Below are positions 17,828 through 26,677 of a stretch of 64,000 nt of DNA, piece by piece. Location of the stretch: contig NZ_BOOY01000005.1 in NCBI RefSeq assembly GCF_016863475.1, positions 180,688 to 244,687 of the forward strand. The letters are read 5' to 3'. The notes under the pieces are model-generated. The model made no database searches. It was given only the letters and a program-made list of their open reading frames with translations, and was not told the DNA's origin. This DNA comes from Spirilliplanes yamanashiensis. Lineage in GTDB: Bacteria > Actinomycetota > Actinomycetes > Mycobacteriales > Micromonosporaceae. The position numbers and the translations under genes were made by a program. The first letter of the stretch is position 1. Each line of letters opens with the position of its first letter.

Positions 17828-19017
17828 TTGTCGCCCTCCCAGTGCGGGTTCTCCCAGATGACCGTGCCGCCCATGCCGATGCCGATGCACATCGCGTTGA
17901 CGCCGTACCGGACCTCGGGGTGCTCGGCGAACTGGCGCGCGAGCTGCGTCATCAGCCGGACCCCCGACGAGGCCAGGGGGTGACCGACGGCGATCGCGCC
18001 GCCCCACGGGTTGACCCGCGGGTCGTCGTCGCTGATGCCGAAGTGGTCGAGGAACGCCAGCACCTGCACGGCGAACGCCTCGTTCAGCTCGAACAGGCCG
18101 ATGTCGTCGATGCCGAGCCCGGCGATGCGCAGGGCCTTCTCGGTCGACGGGATGGGGCCGTACCCCATGGTCTCGGGCTCGACGCCGACGAAGCCGTACG
18201 AGACGAGCCGCATCGCGACGGGCAGGCCCAGCTCGCGCGCGACCTGCTCGGAGGCGATGATCGAGGCGGTGGCGCCGTCGTTGAGGCCGGCGGCGTTGCC
18301 GGCGGTGACCCGGCCATGCGGCCGGAACGGCGTCTTCAGGGTGGCCAGCTTCTCCATCGAGGTGCTGCGCGGCGCCTCGTCGACGGTGGCCAGGCCCCAG
18401 CCCTGCTCGGCGTCGCGGATCGCCATCGGCACCAGGTCGCCCTGGAGCTTGCCGTTGGCGTACGCCTTGGCGGTCTTCTCCTGCGAGGCCAGCCCGAACG
18501 CGTCGGCGCGCTCGCGGGAGATGTGCGGCAGCTGGTCGTGCAGGTTCTCCGCGGTCGCGCCCATGACCAGGGCGGACGGGTCGACGAGCTTCTCGGCGAG
18601 GATGCGCGGGTTCGGGTCGACGCCCTCGCCCATCGGGTGCCGGCCCATGTGCTCGACGCCGCCGGCGATGGCGATGTCGTAGGCGCCCATCGCGATGCCG
18701 CCGGCGACGCTGGTGACGGCGGTCATGGCGCCGGCGCACATGCGGTCGATCGCGAACCCGGGGGTGGTCTTCGGCAGGCCGGCGAGCAGCGCGGCGGTGC
18801 GGCCGATGGTCAGGCCCTGGTCGCCGATCTGGGTGGTGGCCGCGATGGCGACCTCCTCGACGCGCTCGGGCGGCAGCTGCGGGTTGCGGCGCAGCAGTTC
18901 GCGGATGCAGCGGATGACCAGGTCGTCGGCGCGGGTCTCGGCGTACATGCCGCCGGCCTTGCCGAACGGGGTGCGGACGCCGTCGACGAAGACGACATCG
19001 CGGACTTCACGGGGCAC
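17824..19017 (-). CDS. Acetyl-CoA acyltransferase (thiolase)
   Basis: This 397-residue thiolase would cleave 3-ketoacyl-CoA at the end of each beta-oxidation cycle. It has the nucleophilic cysteine in DRMCAGAMTAV (near residue 91), the GGAIAVGHPLASSG histidine motif and the C-terminal catalytic cysteine in NAMCIGIGMGG. The GTG at 19017 follows a near-perfect GGAGG (about 19022-19027). It is the first gene of a two-gene operon with the FadJ-like enzyme, under a promoter with an overlapping palindrome. Confidence 0.95.
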   Translation of the reverse strand: MPREVRDVVFVDGVRTPFGKAGGMYAETRADDLVIRCIRELLRRNPQLPPERVEEVAIAATTQIGDQGLTIGRTAALLAGLPKTTPGFAIDRMCAGAMTAVTSVAGGIAMGAYDIAIAGGVEHMGRHPMGEGVDPNPRILAEKLVDPSALVMGATAENLHDQLPHISRERADAFGLASQEKTAKAYANGKLQGDLVPMAIRDAEQGWGLATVDEAPRSTSMEKLATLKTPFRPHGRVTAGNAAGLNDGATASIIASEQVARELGLPVAMRLVSYGFVGVEPETMGYGPIPSTEKALRIAGLGIDDIGLFELNEAFAVQVLAFLDHFGISDDDPRVNPWGGAIAVGHPLASSGVRLMTQLARQFAEHPEVRYGVNAMCIGIGMGGTVIWENPHWEGDK

Positions 19018-19057
19018 AGCAGGCCTCCTTGCAGGCGTGAACCCGGGGACACGTCCG

Positions 19058-19087
19058 ATGCTACTCGTGAGTAACTAGCCTTTCCAA
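19058..19087 (-). promoter_or_regulatory. Beta-oxidation operon promoter with overlapping operator
   Basis: On the minus strand TTGGAA (19082-19087) and TAGCAT (19058-19063) are separated by 18 bases and form a good housekeeping promoter. The palindrome TACTCACGAGTA at 19062-19073 overlaps the edge of the -10 box, the expected place for a repressor. A TetR-type fatty-acid regulator is likely from the pathway, but no such gene is adjacent. Confidence 0.65.
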
Positions 19088-19272
19088 GAGCATGTCCAGT
19101 CTCGATGCAAAACCAAGATCAAAGGACGGATTGCCCCGGTCCGCCGTGGCCCGGACCGCTGCTCCCGCGGACACCGGGCGCGACCCGCCGGGCTCCGCCC
19201 GTCGCGGCCTGACGCGCCCTGCCGGGTCCGTGGGCGGCAGACCCCACCCGCGACGGCGGGCGGACGACAGGA

Positions 19273-20571
19273 TCAGACGCCCTCGGCGGGCGCCACGGGG
19301 GACGGGTCGGCCAGCGCCTCCGCCAGGTCGTCCGCGATCAGGCCCACCTGCCAGGCCCGCGCGCCGAAGCCGCGCAGCGTCTGGCCCACCGTCTCCGGCG
19401 TCACGTCCTCCGGCGGCGTCCACGCCAGGCGGCGCACGTTGTCCGGGCTGATCAGGTTCTCCGGGGGCAGCTTGTGCTCGGCCGCCGTGCCGGTGACCAC
19501 CGCGCGGCAGCGGGCCAGCCGGGCCGCGGCGACCGGGTCGCGTTCCGCCCAGCGGTGCGGCGGTGGCGGGCCGTCGACCGGCGGGCTCGCCGGCAGGGCG
19601 TCGTCCGGCAGCTCGCGGGCCTCCGCCAGGGCGTCCAGCCAGGTGCGGGCCAGCCGGCGCACCGAGCGGCCGCCGAAGCCGGTGACCGTCAGCAGGGTGC
19701 GCTCGTCCTTCGGGTCCAGCTCCGCCGCCGCGATGATCGCCGCGTCCGGCAGCACCCGGCCCGGGGCCGAGTCGCGGCGGGCGGCGATCGCGTCGCGGGC
19801 GTACCACAGCGCGCGGACCCGCGACTGGGCGCGCGCGCCGCGGACCTTGTGGATGCCGGACGTGCGCCGCCACGGCTCGGGGCGCGCCCGCGGCGGCAGC
19901 GACGCCGACGCCACCAGCGCCGCGAACTCCTCGGCCGCCCACGCCGTCTTGCCCTGCCGGTCCAGCTCCGCCGCCAGCTCGTCGCGCAGGTCGGTGAGCA
20001 TCTCGACGTCCAGGGCCGCGTACGACAGCCAGCTCTCCGGCAGCGGCCGCGTCGACCAGTCCGCCGCCGAGTGGTGCTTCTCCAGCGTGAAGCCGAGCAG
20101 CTGCTCGGTCAGCGCGGCCAGGCCCACCCGCTCGAAGCCGGCCAGCCGCGCCGCCAGCTCCGTGTCGAACAGCCGGCGCGGGCGCATGCCGATCTCGGCC
20201 AGGCACGGCAGGTCCTGGCTGGCGGCGTGCAGCACCCACTCGGCGTCGGCGATCGCCTCGTCGAGGGTGCGCAGGTTGTCCAGCGGCAGCGGGTCGATGA
20301 GCACGGTGCCCGCGCCGGCCCGGCGCAGCTGCACCAGGTACGCGCGCTGCGTGTACCGGTAGCCGGAGGCGCGCTCGGCGTCGATGGCCACGGCGCCGGT
20401 GCCCGCGCCGAACGCGGCCACCACCTCGGCGAGCGCCTCCGGCGTCTCGACGGGCGCGGGTACGCCCTCGCGGGGCGCGAGCAGGGGAACGGGACCGCCG
20501 GCAGCGGGGGCGGACCCCGGTCCGTCCGTCTCCGATGGCATGTCCCGACGGTCCAGGGGTGCGTCGGTCAC
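19273..20571 (-). CDS. RNase D-like 3'-5' exoribonuclease with HRDC domain
   Basis: This 432-residue protein has a DEDDy exonuclease domain (about residues 40-225): Asp64 and Glu66 in AIDAERASG, the middle aspartate region LHAASQDL, and the Tyr/Asp pair in SYAALDVEML. An HRDC nucleic-acid-binding domain follows (about 240-320). The family trims structured RNAs such as tRNA precursors. The GTG at 20571 has TAGGGT six bases upstream (20578-20583 on the plus strand, reversed), suggesting a leaderless message. Its position beside DUF3000 and heme genes is conserved in actinomycetes as I remember it. Confidence 0.9.
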   Translation of the reverse strand: MTDAPLDRRDMPSETDGPGSAPAAGGPVPLLAPREGVPAPVETPEALAEVVAAFGAGTGAVAIDAERASGYRYTQRAYLVQLRRAGAGTVLIDPLPLDNLRTLDEAIADAEWVLHAASQDLPCLAEIGMRPRRLFDTELAARLAGFERVGLAALTEQLLGFTLEKHHSAADWSTRPLPESWLSYAALDVEMLTDLRDELAAELDRQGKTAWAAEEFAALVASASLPPRARPEPWRRTSGIHKVRGARAQSRVRALWYARDAIAARRDSAPGRVLPDAAIIAAAELDPKDERTLLTVTGFGGRSVRRLARTWLDALAEARELPDDALPASPPVDGPPPPHRWAERDPVAAARLARCRAVVTGTAAEHKLPPENLISPDNVRRLAWTPPEDVTPETVGQTLRGFGARAWQVGLIADDLAEALADPSPVAPAEGV

Positions 20572-20783
20572 CCGCCAACCCTACGAGGGTGGGCAGTCGG
20601 GGGTGCGCAGCCGGGTCCCGGCGCGTCGAACCTCGATCGACTTCCGGCCGTCGCGCCGGTGACGATCATGCGTACGCGGAGTATCTTTGCGCCCACGTGG
20701 TGCCGATCCGCCGGCGGAGACGCCCGGTGCCGCGAGGACGGTCGCTGCCCTGGCGACCCCTCGACGGATGCGGAGCGTGCCCG

Positions 20784-21857
20784 ATGTCGATCGATGCGGA
20801 CCCGTACACCCCGGCCTCGCCGGGCGGGCGGCGGCCGTTCGTGCCCCGCCAGTCCGCGCACGCCGAGCCGTGGACCGCGCCCGCTCCCGCCGCCCCGGCC
20901 GGGCCGCCGCCGGCGCCGTCGGCCGTGCCGCCGCCGGACCCGCTGACCGACACCGGCAGCCGCCGCATCGGCCACCCCCGCCCCGCCCGCGCCGGCGAGC
21001 CCTTCCTGCTCGGCGACGACGAGATCTACCCGCTGGTCGCCGACCCCCGGCTGGAGGGCGGCCCCACCCCGTACGCCTTCGCCGGCCAGGCTGCCGCCGC
21101 GCCGAAGCGCCGGCTGCCCGTCGTGGTCGCCGTCCTCGCGTTCGTCGCCGTGCTCGCCGTCGTCGGCCTGCAGGCCTGGCAGGTGGACGACCTGCACCGG
21201 CGCCTCGACGCCACCCAGACCGCCCTCGCCCAGCAGAACGAGGCCACCGGCGCCCGCACCGCCGCCCTGGAGGCCGCCGCGGCGGCCGCGTTCAACCCGG
21301 AGGCCGTCGCCGCGGGCGTGCTGCCCAGCGTGTTCCGGGTGCGCGCCGGCAACTTCAGCGGCACCGCGTTCGCCGTCGGCGACGGCACCGCCGCCACCGA
21401 CGACCTGGTCACCAACTTCCACGTCGTCGAGTCGGTGTGGGAGTCCGGCGACCGCGAGGTCACCCTGGAACGCGGCAAGACCCGGATCAAAGCGCGGATC
21501 GTGAGCGTCGACGAGGAGGTCGACGTGGCCGCGCTGCGCGCCGAGAAGAAGGTGCCCGGCCTGACCATCTCGGCGGAGAACGTCAAGCCCGGCCAGCAGG
21601 TGCTCGTGGTGGGCGCCCCGCTCGGCCTGGAGGACACCGTCACCACCGGCGTCGTCAGCGCCCTGCGCGACGCCACCGACGACGAGCAGGCCACCGTGCA
21701 GTTCGACGCCCCGATCAACCCCGGCAACTCCGGCGGCCCGGTCGTCGACGCCGACCAGCGCATCGTCGCCGTCGCCACGGCCAAGGCCCGCGACGCGGAA
21801 GGCATCGGCCTGGGCATCCCGATCGCGGAGGTCTGCAAGCTGGTGGAGTTCTGCTGA
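20784..21857 (+). CDS. Membrane-anchored trypsin-like serine protease (S1C/HtrA-like)
   Basis: This 357-residue protein has a Pro/Ala-rich cytosolic region (1-105), one membrane helix (about 110-132), a short coiled coil (DDLHRRLDATQTALAQQ) and an extracytoplasmic trypsin fold. The catalytic triad is His213 (TNFHVVES), Asp247 (VDVAALR) and Ser316 (NPGNSGGPVV). There is no PDZ domain, so it is shorter than DegP/HtrA and closer to single-domain anchored proteases. The ATG at 20784 has GGAG eight bases before it. It could act in cell-envelope quality control. Confidence 0.88.
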   Translation: MSIDADPYTPASPGGRRPFVPRQSAHAEPWTAPAPAAPAGPPPAPSAVPPPDPLTDTGSRRIGHPRPARAGEPFLLGDDEIYPLVADPRLEGGPTPYAFAGQAAAAPKRRLPVVVAVLAFVAVLAVVGLQAWQVDDLHRRLDATQTALAQQNEATGARTAALEAAAAAAFNPEAVAAGVLPSVFRVRAGNFSGTAFAVGDGTAATDDLVTNFHVVESVWESGDREVTLERGKTRIKARIVSVDEEVDVAALRAEKKVPGLTISAENVKPGQQVLVVGAPLGLEDTVTTGVVSALRDATDDEQATVQFDAPINPGNSGGPVVDADQRIVAVATAKARDAEGIGLGIPIAEVCKLVEFC

Positions 21858-21868
21858 GTTTTCTGGTC

Positions 21869-21979
21869 GGCGCTCCGCGCCTCCGGGCTGACGCCGCTGC
21901 ACCGCGGTGCCCGGCGCCTGCGGGCGGCCCACGCTGCGCTCGGCCGTCCTCGGCGCCGGGCACCGCGGCGGCGTCAGCC
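21869..21979. terminator. Large inverted repeat between convergent genes
   Basis: The arm at 21886-21918 is the reverse complement of 21952-21979 apart from a 5-base insertion (CTGCA) in the left arm, giving an approximately 28-bp stem with a 33-base loop. A small GGCGC/GCGCC hairpin (21869-21881) precedes it. It lies between the stops of the protease and DUF3000 genes, so a bidirectional terminator is the simplest role. Confidence 0.75.
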
Positions 21980-22000
21980 GACGTGGGTCGCGGCGGGGAC

Positions 22001-22570
22001 CTACGCGCCGCGGGCGGCGCGGGCCGTCAGTGAACTCACTCCGGGGGGTGGTAGGCCCGCGGTGGACGAGAGCATCGCGCACCAGGCTTCCAGGTGGTCG
22101 CCCAGGTCGTCGGTGAGCGGGGTCCACGAGGCGCGGATCTCGATCTCGACGGCGGCCGGCGGGCCCGCCAGGGCGCCGAAGCGCGTCGAGGTGGTCTGCG
22201 TGATGGTGCCGCCGATCGCGGTGTGGCCGGCGCCGTGGGTGTCGAGGGCGTCGGTGAGCCAGGTCCAGGCGACGGCCGGCAGCAGCGGGTCGCCCGCCAG
22301 GTCGGCCTCGAGTTCCGCGGTGATGTAGGTGACCAGGCGGGTGGTGCCGTCCCAGGCGTCGTGGCCGGCCGGGTCGTGCAGCAGGATCAGGCGGCCGGTC
22401 GCCACGTCGTCTCCGTCGCGCAGCACGGTGGCGCCGAGCGCGAACGCGTACGGCGCCAGCTTCTGCGGGGCGCCGATCTCCTCGAGTTCGATCTCCGGGC
22501 GCACCGCCGCGCCGCGCAGCCCGGCCACGGCGCGGGTGAACGCCTCGGGCGCCGCGGAGGTGGGGGACAT
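22001..22570 (-). CDS. DUF3000 family protein
   Basis: This 189-residue soluble protein matches the actinomycete-specific DUF3000 family in length and in its central motifs ([29 protein letters not shown]). No catalytic residues can be named. It is transcribed divergently from hemE, and its ATG has TAGGCT six bases upstream (22577-22582 reversed) without a ribosome binding site, so it is probably leaderless. Its function is unknown; the conserved position next to RNase D and hemE is the only clue. Confidence 0.85.
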   Translation of the reverse strand: MSPTSAAPEAFTRAVAGLRGAAVRPEIELEEIGAPQKLAPYAFALGATVLRDGDDVATGRLILLHDPAGHDAWDGTTRLVTYITAELEADLAGDPLLPAVAWTWLTDALDTHGAGHTAIGGTITQTTSTRFGALAGPPAAVEIEIRASWTPLTDDLGDHLEAWCAMLSSTAGLPPPGVSSLTARAARGA

Positions 22571-22669
22571 GTCGGCAGCCTATGCCGACCCCGAGCGCAT
22601 CGACGCGTGCGCCGCGCCGCGATCTTCGCCCGCCTCGGGCCGACTTCGGCGGCGTGCGACGATGTGCCC

Positions 22670-23692
22670 GTGACGACCAAGGATTCCGCGTTCGTCCGGG
22701 CCTGCCGGGGCGAGTCGGTGCCGCACACGCCCGTCTGGTTCATGCGGCAGGCCGGGCGTTCGCTGCCCGAGTACCGGAAGATCCGCGAGGGCGTCGGCAT
22801 GCTGGAGTCGTGCCGCCGGCCGGACCTGGTCACCGAGATCACCCTGCAGCCGGTGCGCCGGCACGGCGTCGACGCGGCGATCCTGTTCAGCGACATCGTG
22901 GTGCCGGTCGCGGCGGCCGGCGTCGACCTGGACATCGTGGCGGGCACCGGGCCGGTCGTGGCGGAGCCGGTGCGCACCGCCCGCGACGTCGCCCGGCTGC
23001 GGCCGATCACGCCGGACGACGTGCGGTTCGTCGACGAGGCGGTGCAGCTGCTGGTGCGCGAGCTGGGCGCCACCCCGCTGATCGGGTTCGCGGGTGCCCC
23101 GTTCACGCTGGCCAGTTACCTGGTCGAGGGGCGGCCGTCGCGCACGTACGTCAAGACGAAGGCCCTCATGCACGGCGACCCGGCGCTGTGGCACGCGCTG
23201 TGCGACCGGCTCGCCGACATCACGCTGGAGTTCCTGCGGGTGCAGGTGGCGGCTGGGGTCAGCGCGGTGCAGCTGTTCGACTCGTGGGCGGGCGCGCTGT
23301 CGGAGGCCGACTACCGGGCGCATGTGCTGCCGCACTCGGCGAAGGTCCTGCGGGGCCTCGGCGACACCGTTCCGAAGATCCACTTCGGGGTCGGCACGGG
23401 GCACCTGCTGACGGCGATGGGCGAGGCCGGCGCTGACGTCGTCGGCGTCGACTGGCGCACCCCGCTGGACGTGGCGGCCGGGCTGGTCGGCGGCCGCGCC
23501 GTGCAGGGCAACCTCGACCCGACGCTGCTGTTCGCGCCGCCGGCCGTGGTGGCCGCGGAGGCGCGCCGGGTGCTCGACGAGGGCGCGAAGGCGCCCGGGC
23601 ACGTCTTCAACCTGGGCCACGGGGTGCTGCCCGAGACCGACCCGGACGCGCTGACCCGGCTGGTCGAGCTGGTGCACGCGCACGGGCGATGA
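22670..23692 (+). CDS. hemE: Uroporphyrinogen decarboxylase
   Basis: This 340-residue enzyme removes four carboxyl groups from uroporphyrinogen III to give coproporphyrinogen III. It shows the signature [15 protein letters not shown] near the N-terminus, the catalytic aspartate in [10 protein letters not shown] and the second signature [16 protein letters not shown]. The GTG at 22670 gives the normal length; a longer open frame upstream has no homology. It is followed after 61 bases by hemY and hemQ, forming a heme operon. Confidence 0.97.
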   Translation: MTTKDSAFVRACRGESVPHTPVWFMRQAGRSLPEYRKIREGVGMLESCRRPDLVTEITLQPVRRHGVDAAILFSDIVVPVAAAGVDLDIVAGTGPVVAEPVRTARDVARLRPITPDDVRFVDEAVQLLVRELGATPLIGFAGAPFTLASYLVEGRPSRTYVKTKALMHGDPALWHALCDRLADITLEFLRVQVAAGVSAVQLFDSWAGALSEADYRAHVLPHSAKVLRGLGDTVPKIHFGVGTGHLLTAMGEAGADVVGVDWRTPLDVAAGLVGGRAVQGNLDPTLLFAPPAVVAAEARRVLDEGAKAPGHVFNLGHGVLPETDPDALTRLVELVHAHGR

Positions 23693-23753
23693 CCCACGCA
23701 ACAGCGCGCCGGGCCGGTGGCCGCGGCGGTCCGCGAGCTGTCAGGGTGGACGT

Positions 23754-25139
23754 GTGGTGAGGCGCATCGCGGTGATCGGTGGCGGCATCGCCGGGCTGGC
23801 GGCCGCGGTCCGGTTGCGCGACCGTGCGCCGTCCGGCACCGAGATCGTGGTGTACGAGCAGAGCGGGCGCCTCGGCGGCAAGCTGTGCACGGGCGAGCTG
23901 GGCGGGCTGGCCGTCGAGCGGGGCGCGGAGTCGTTCCTGGCGGGCGACCCGGCCGGCGGCGAGTCCGCCGCGGTCGCGCTGGCCCGCCGCGCCGGCCTGG
24001 AGCTGGCGCACCCGGCCCGCGTGCCGGCCGCGATCGCCGCCGGTGGCGCGCTGCTGCCGATGCCGGCGGGCACCCTGCTCGGGGTGCCCGGCGACCCGGC
24101 CGCGCTGCCGCCGCTGGCGCACGCCACCGCCGAGCCGGACACCGCCGGCCCGCTGCTCGCCGAGGGCGCCGACGTCGCCGTGGGCGAGCTGGTCCGCGCC
24201 CGGCTCGGCGACGAGGTCGTCGACCGGCTCGTCGACCCGCTGCTCGGCGGCGTGTACGCGGGCCACGCCGACCAGCTGTCGCTCGCCGTCACCATGCCCG
24301 CGCTGGCGGCCGCCGCCCGGCGTACCGGATCACTCGTCGCGGCCGTGCGCGCCGCGCAGGCCGCCGCGGTGCGCGCGCCCGGCGCCCCCGTGTTCGCCGC
24401 CCCGGCCGGCGGCATGTCCGCGCTGGTCGCGGCGGTGGCCGCGACGAGCGGGGCGACGATCGCGACCGGTCACACCGTGCGCGAGGTGGCCCGCACGCCC
24501 ACCGGCTGGCGGCTCACCCTCGGCCCGGTGCCGGCGCCCGCGACGGCCGATGTGGACGGCGTCGTGCTGGCCGTGCCCGCCAAGGCGGCGTCGCGGCTGC
24601 TCGCCCGCGTCGACGCGTGCGCCGCGCACACCACCGGGCTGCTCGACTACGCCAGCGTGGCGCTCGTCGGCCTCGCCCTGCCGGCCGGCGCGGACCTGCC
24701 GCACCTGTCCGGCTTCCTGGTGCCCGCCGTCGAGGGCCGCCTGGTCAAGGCCGCCACGTTCCTCACCACCAAGTGGCCGCACCTGGGCGCCGGCGCGACG
24801 ATCGTGCGCGCCTCCGTGGGCCGCTACGGCGACGAGGCCCAGCTGCAGCTGCCCGACGACGAGCTGGCCGCCGCCGTGCACCGCGACCTCGGCGACCTGC
24901 TCGGTGCGGCGCTGCCCGCCCCGGCCGGGACGTTCGTGCAGCGCTGGGGCGGCGCGCTGCCCCAGTACACCCCCGGCCACCTCGACCGGGTCGCCGCCGT
25001 GCGCGCCGCCCTCGCCGCGGCCGCGCCCGGCCTCGCGGTGGCCGGCGCCGCCTTCGACGGCGTCGGCATCCCCGCCTGCGTGCGCTCCGGCGAGGCCGCC
25101 GCCGAACACGTCCTGAAGACCCTGGAGGGCCCCCGATGA
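23754..25139 (+). CDS. hemY: Coproporphyrinogen III oxidase (protoporphyrinogen oxidase family)
   Basis: This 461-residue flavoenzyme has the FAD-binding motif [15 protein letters not shown] at its N-terminus, followed by the [12 protein letters not shown] glutamate motif, and a C-terminal FAD motif ([11 protein letters not shown]). In actinomycetes with HemQ this enzyme oxidises coproporphyrinogen III to coproporphyrin III. Two GTG codons in tandem (23754, 23757) could both serve as start; CAGGGT six bases upstream suggests a leaderless message. Its stop overlaps hemQ by four bases (ATGA). The name cgoX is also used. Confidence 0.94.
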   Translation: MVRRIAVIGGGIAGLAAAVRLRDRAPSGTEIVVYEQSGRLGGKLCTGELGGLAVERGAESFLAGDPAGGESAAVALARRAGLELAHPARVPAAIAAGGALLPMPAGTLLGVPGDPAALPPLAHATAEPDTAGPLLAEGADVAVGELVRARLGDEVVDRLVDPLLGGVYAGHADQLSLAVTMPALAAAARRTGSLVAAVRAAQAAAVRAPGAPVFAAPAGGMSALVAAVAATSGATIATGHTVREVARTPTGWRLTLGPVPAPATADVDGVVLAVPAKAASRLLARVDACAAHTTGLLDYASVALVGLALPAGADLPHLSGFLVPAVEGRLVKAATFLTTKWPHLGAGATIVRASVGRYGDEAQLQLPDDELAAAVHRDLGDLLGAALPAPAGTFVQRWGGALPQYTPGHLDRVAAVRAALAAAAPGLAVAGAAFDGVGIPACVRSGEAAAEHVLKTLEGPR

Positions 25140-25837
25140 CCGAACAGAGCAACGCCGCCCGCATCAACGAGCTGAACGCCACCATCCGCTACACGATGTG
25201 GTCGGTGTTCCGGGCGACCGGCCCGCTGCCGGCGCTGCGCGACGACGTCGCCGCCGAGGTGGCCGAGCTGTTCGACGAGCTGGCCCACAAGGACGTCGTC
25301 GTGCGCGGCACCTACGACGTGTCCGGCCTGCGCGCCGACGCCGACCTGATGGTGTGGTGGCACGCCCCGACCGCCGACGCGCTGCAGGAGGCGTACGGGC
25401 TGCTGCGCCGCACCGCCCTCGGCCGGCAGCTGGCGCCGGTGTGGTCGCAGACCGCCCTGCACCGCCCCGCCGAGTTCAACCGCAGCCACCTGCCCGCGTT
25501 CCTGGCCGGCGAGGACGCCCGCGCCTGGATCTGCGTGTACCCGTTCGTCCGCTCGTACGAGTGGTACCTGCTGCCCGACGCCGAGCGCCGCGCGATGCTC
25601 GCCGAGCACGGCCAGATGGCCCGCGGGTACGCCGACGTGCGCGCCAACACGGTCGCGTCGTTCGCCCTCGGCGACTACGAGTGGATGCTCGCCTTCGAGG
25701 CCGACGACCTGCACCGCATCGTCGACCTCATGCGCGACCTGCGCGCGTCGTCGGCCCGCCGGCACGTGCGCGAGGAGGTGCCGTTCTACACGGGCCGCCG
25801 CCGCTCGATCGCGGAGATCGTGGAGACGCTGCCCTAG
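25136..25837 (+). CDS. hemQ: Coproheme decarboxylase HemQ
   Basis: This 233-residue chlorite-dismutase-family protein decarboxylates iron-coproporphyrin III to heme b, the last step of the coproporphyrin-dependent route. The catalytic tyrosine lies in [10 protein letters not shown], and the proximal histidine ligand in [11 protein letters not shown]. Length and the N-terminal [17 protein letters not shown] fit the actinobacterial clade. It overlaps hemY by four bases. The ferrochelatase gene is not in the window. Its stop shares CTAG with the convergent GNAT gene. Confidence 0.96.
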   Translation: MTEQSNAARINELNATIRYTMWSVFRATGPLPALRDDVAAEVAELFDELAHKDVVVRGTYDVSGLRADADLMVWWHAPTADALQEAYGLLRRTALGRQLAPVWSQTALHRPAEFNRSHLPAFLAGEDARAWICVYPFVRSYEWYLLPDAERRAMLAEHGQMARGYADVRANTVASFALGDYEWMLAFEADDLHRIVDLMRDLRASSARRHVREEVPFYTGRRRSIAEIVETLP

Positions 25838-26280
25838 GGCTCGCGGCGCATGGGGACGTGCGGGATGCCGTCCTCGACGTACTCCGGCCCGGTGACGGTG
25901 AAGCCGTGCCGGGCGTAGAACGCCTGCAGGTGCGACTGGGCGTCGAGGACGGCCGGGCGGTTGCCGATGACGGCGAGCGCCTCGGTCATCAGCCGGCCCG
26001 CGTGGCCGGCGCCGCGCTCGGACTTCGCCACGGCGACACGCCCGATGCGCTCCTCGCCGTGGTCGGACAGGATCCGCAGGCAGGCCAGGATCTCGGTGTC
26101 GCGGGCGAGCCACAGGTGGCGGGTGCCGGGTTCGGCGTCGCGGCCGTCCAGTTCGGGGTAGGCGCACTCCTGCTCCACCACGAACACGTCGGTGCGCAGC
26201 TTCAGCAGCCCGTACAGGGTCGTGGTGTCGAGGTCGGCGAAGGACGCGGTGTGCAGGGTGACGGCGGGTTCGGGGTGCAT
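25834..26280 (-). CDS. ElaA-type GNAT acetyltransferase
   Basis: This 148-residue protein matches the ElaA subgroup of GNAT acetyltransferases: [20 protein letters not shown] near the N-terminus, the acetyl-CoA loop region [20 protein letters not shown], and the end motif [20 protein letters not shown]. The substrate is unknown. GATAAT at about nine bases upstream of the ATG is a good -10 box for a very short leader. It ends in a 4-base overlap with hemQ on the other strand. Confidence 0.9.
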   Translation of the reverse strand: MHPEPAVTLHTASFADLDTTTLYGLLKLRTDVFVVEQECAYPELDGRDAEPGTRHLWLARDTEILACLRILSDHGEERIGRVAVAKSERGAGHAGRLMTEALAVIGNRPAVLDAQSHLQAFYARHGFTVTGPEYVEDGIPHVPMRREP

Positions 26281-26391
26281 CCCCGGAAGATTATCCGTAT
26301 CCGCTGCGTGACCGTACGGTGTGTCTACGTGACGAGCGGGCCCCGCTGCCGTTGAGTTAGAGCGGGAAAGTGGCACGTGGAGGGCGCACAC

Positions 26392-26670
26392 ATGATCAAG
26401 CGGAGCAGGTTGTTCGGCAACAAGACCCGGGTGACGTTCTGTCTGCCCCGGGAGTCCCCGGTCGGCGTGGTGAGCGTGGTCGGCGACTTCAACGACTGGG
26501 AGCCGGGGCGGCACGAGCTGAAGGCGCGCCGCAACGGCGAGCGCACGGTGACGGTCAGCCTCGACCCGGGCAGGTACCGGTTCCGGTACCTGGCCAGCGA
26601 CGGCGTCTGGCTCGACGACGAGCACGCCGACGCGATCGACCACGACGGCAGCCGGCTCGACGTCAGCTGA
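26392..26670 (+). CDS. Isoamylase early-set (CBM48/AMPK-like) domain protein
   Basis: This 92-residue protein consists of one glycogen-binding-like beta sandwich: VVGDFNDWEPGRHELK followed by YRFRYLASDGVWLDD. The pattern is that of CBM48 modules in glycogen-branching enzymes and AMPK beta subunits, here standing alone. The ATG at 26392 is chosen because GTGGAGGG precedes it closely; an upstream GTG would lie inside that site. It may bind glycogen or recruit another protein to it, but no glycogen enzyme lies next to it. Confidence 0.85.
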   Translation: MIKRSRLFGNKTRVTFCLPRESPVGVVSVVGDFNDWEPGRHELKARRNGERTVTVSLDPGRYRFRYLASDGVWLDDEHADAIDHDGSRLDVS

Positions 26671-26677
26671 GCCCGCC

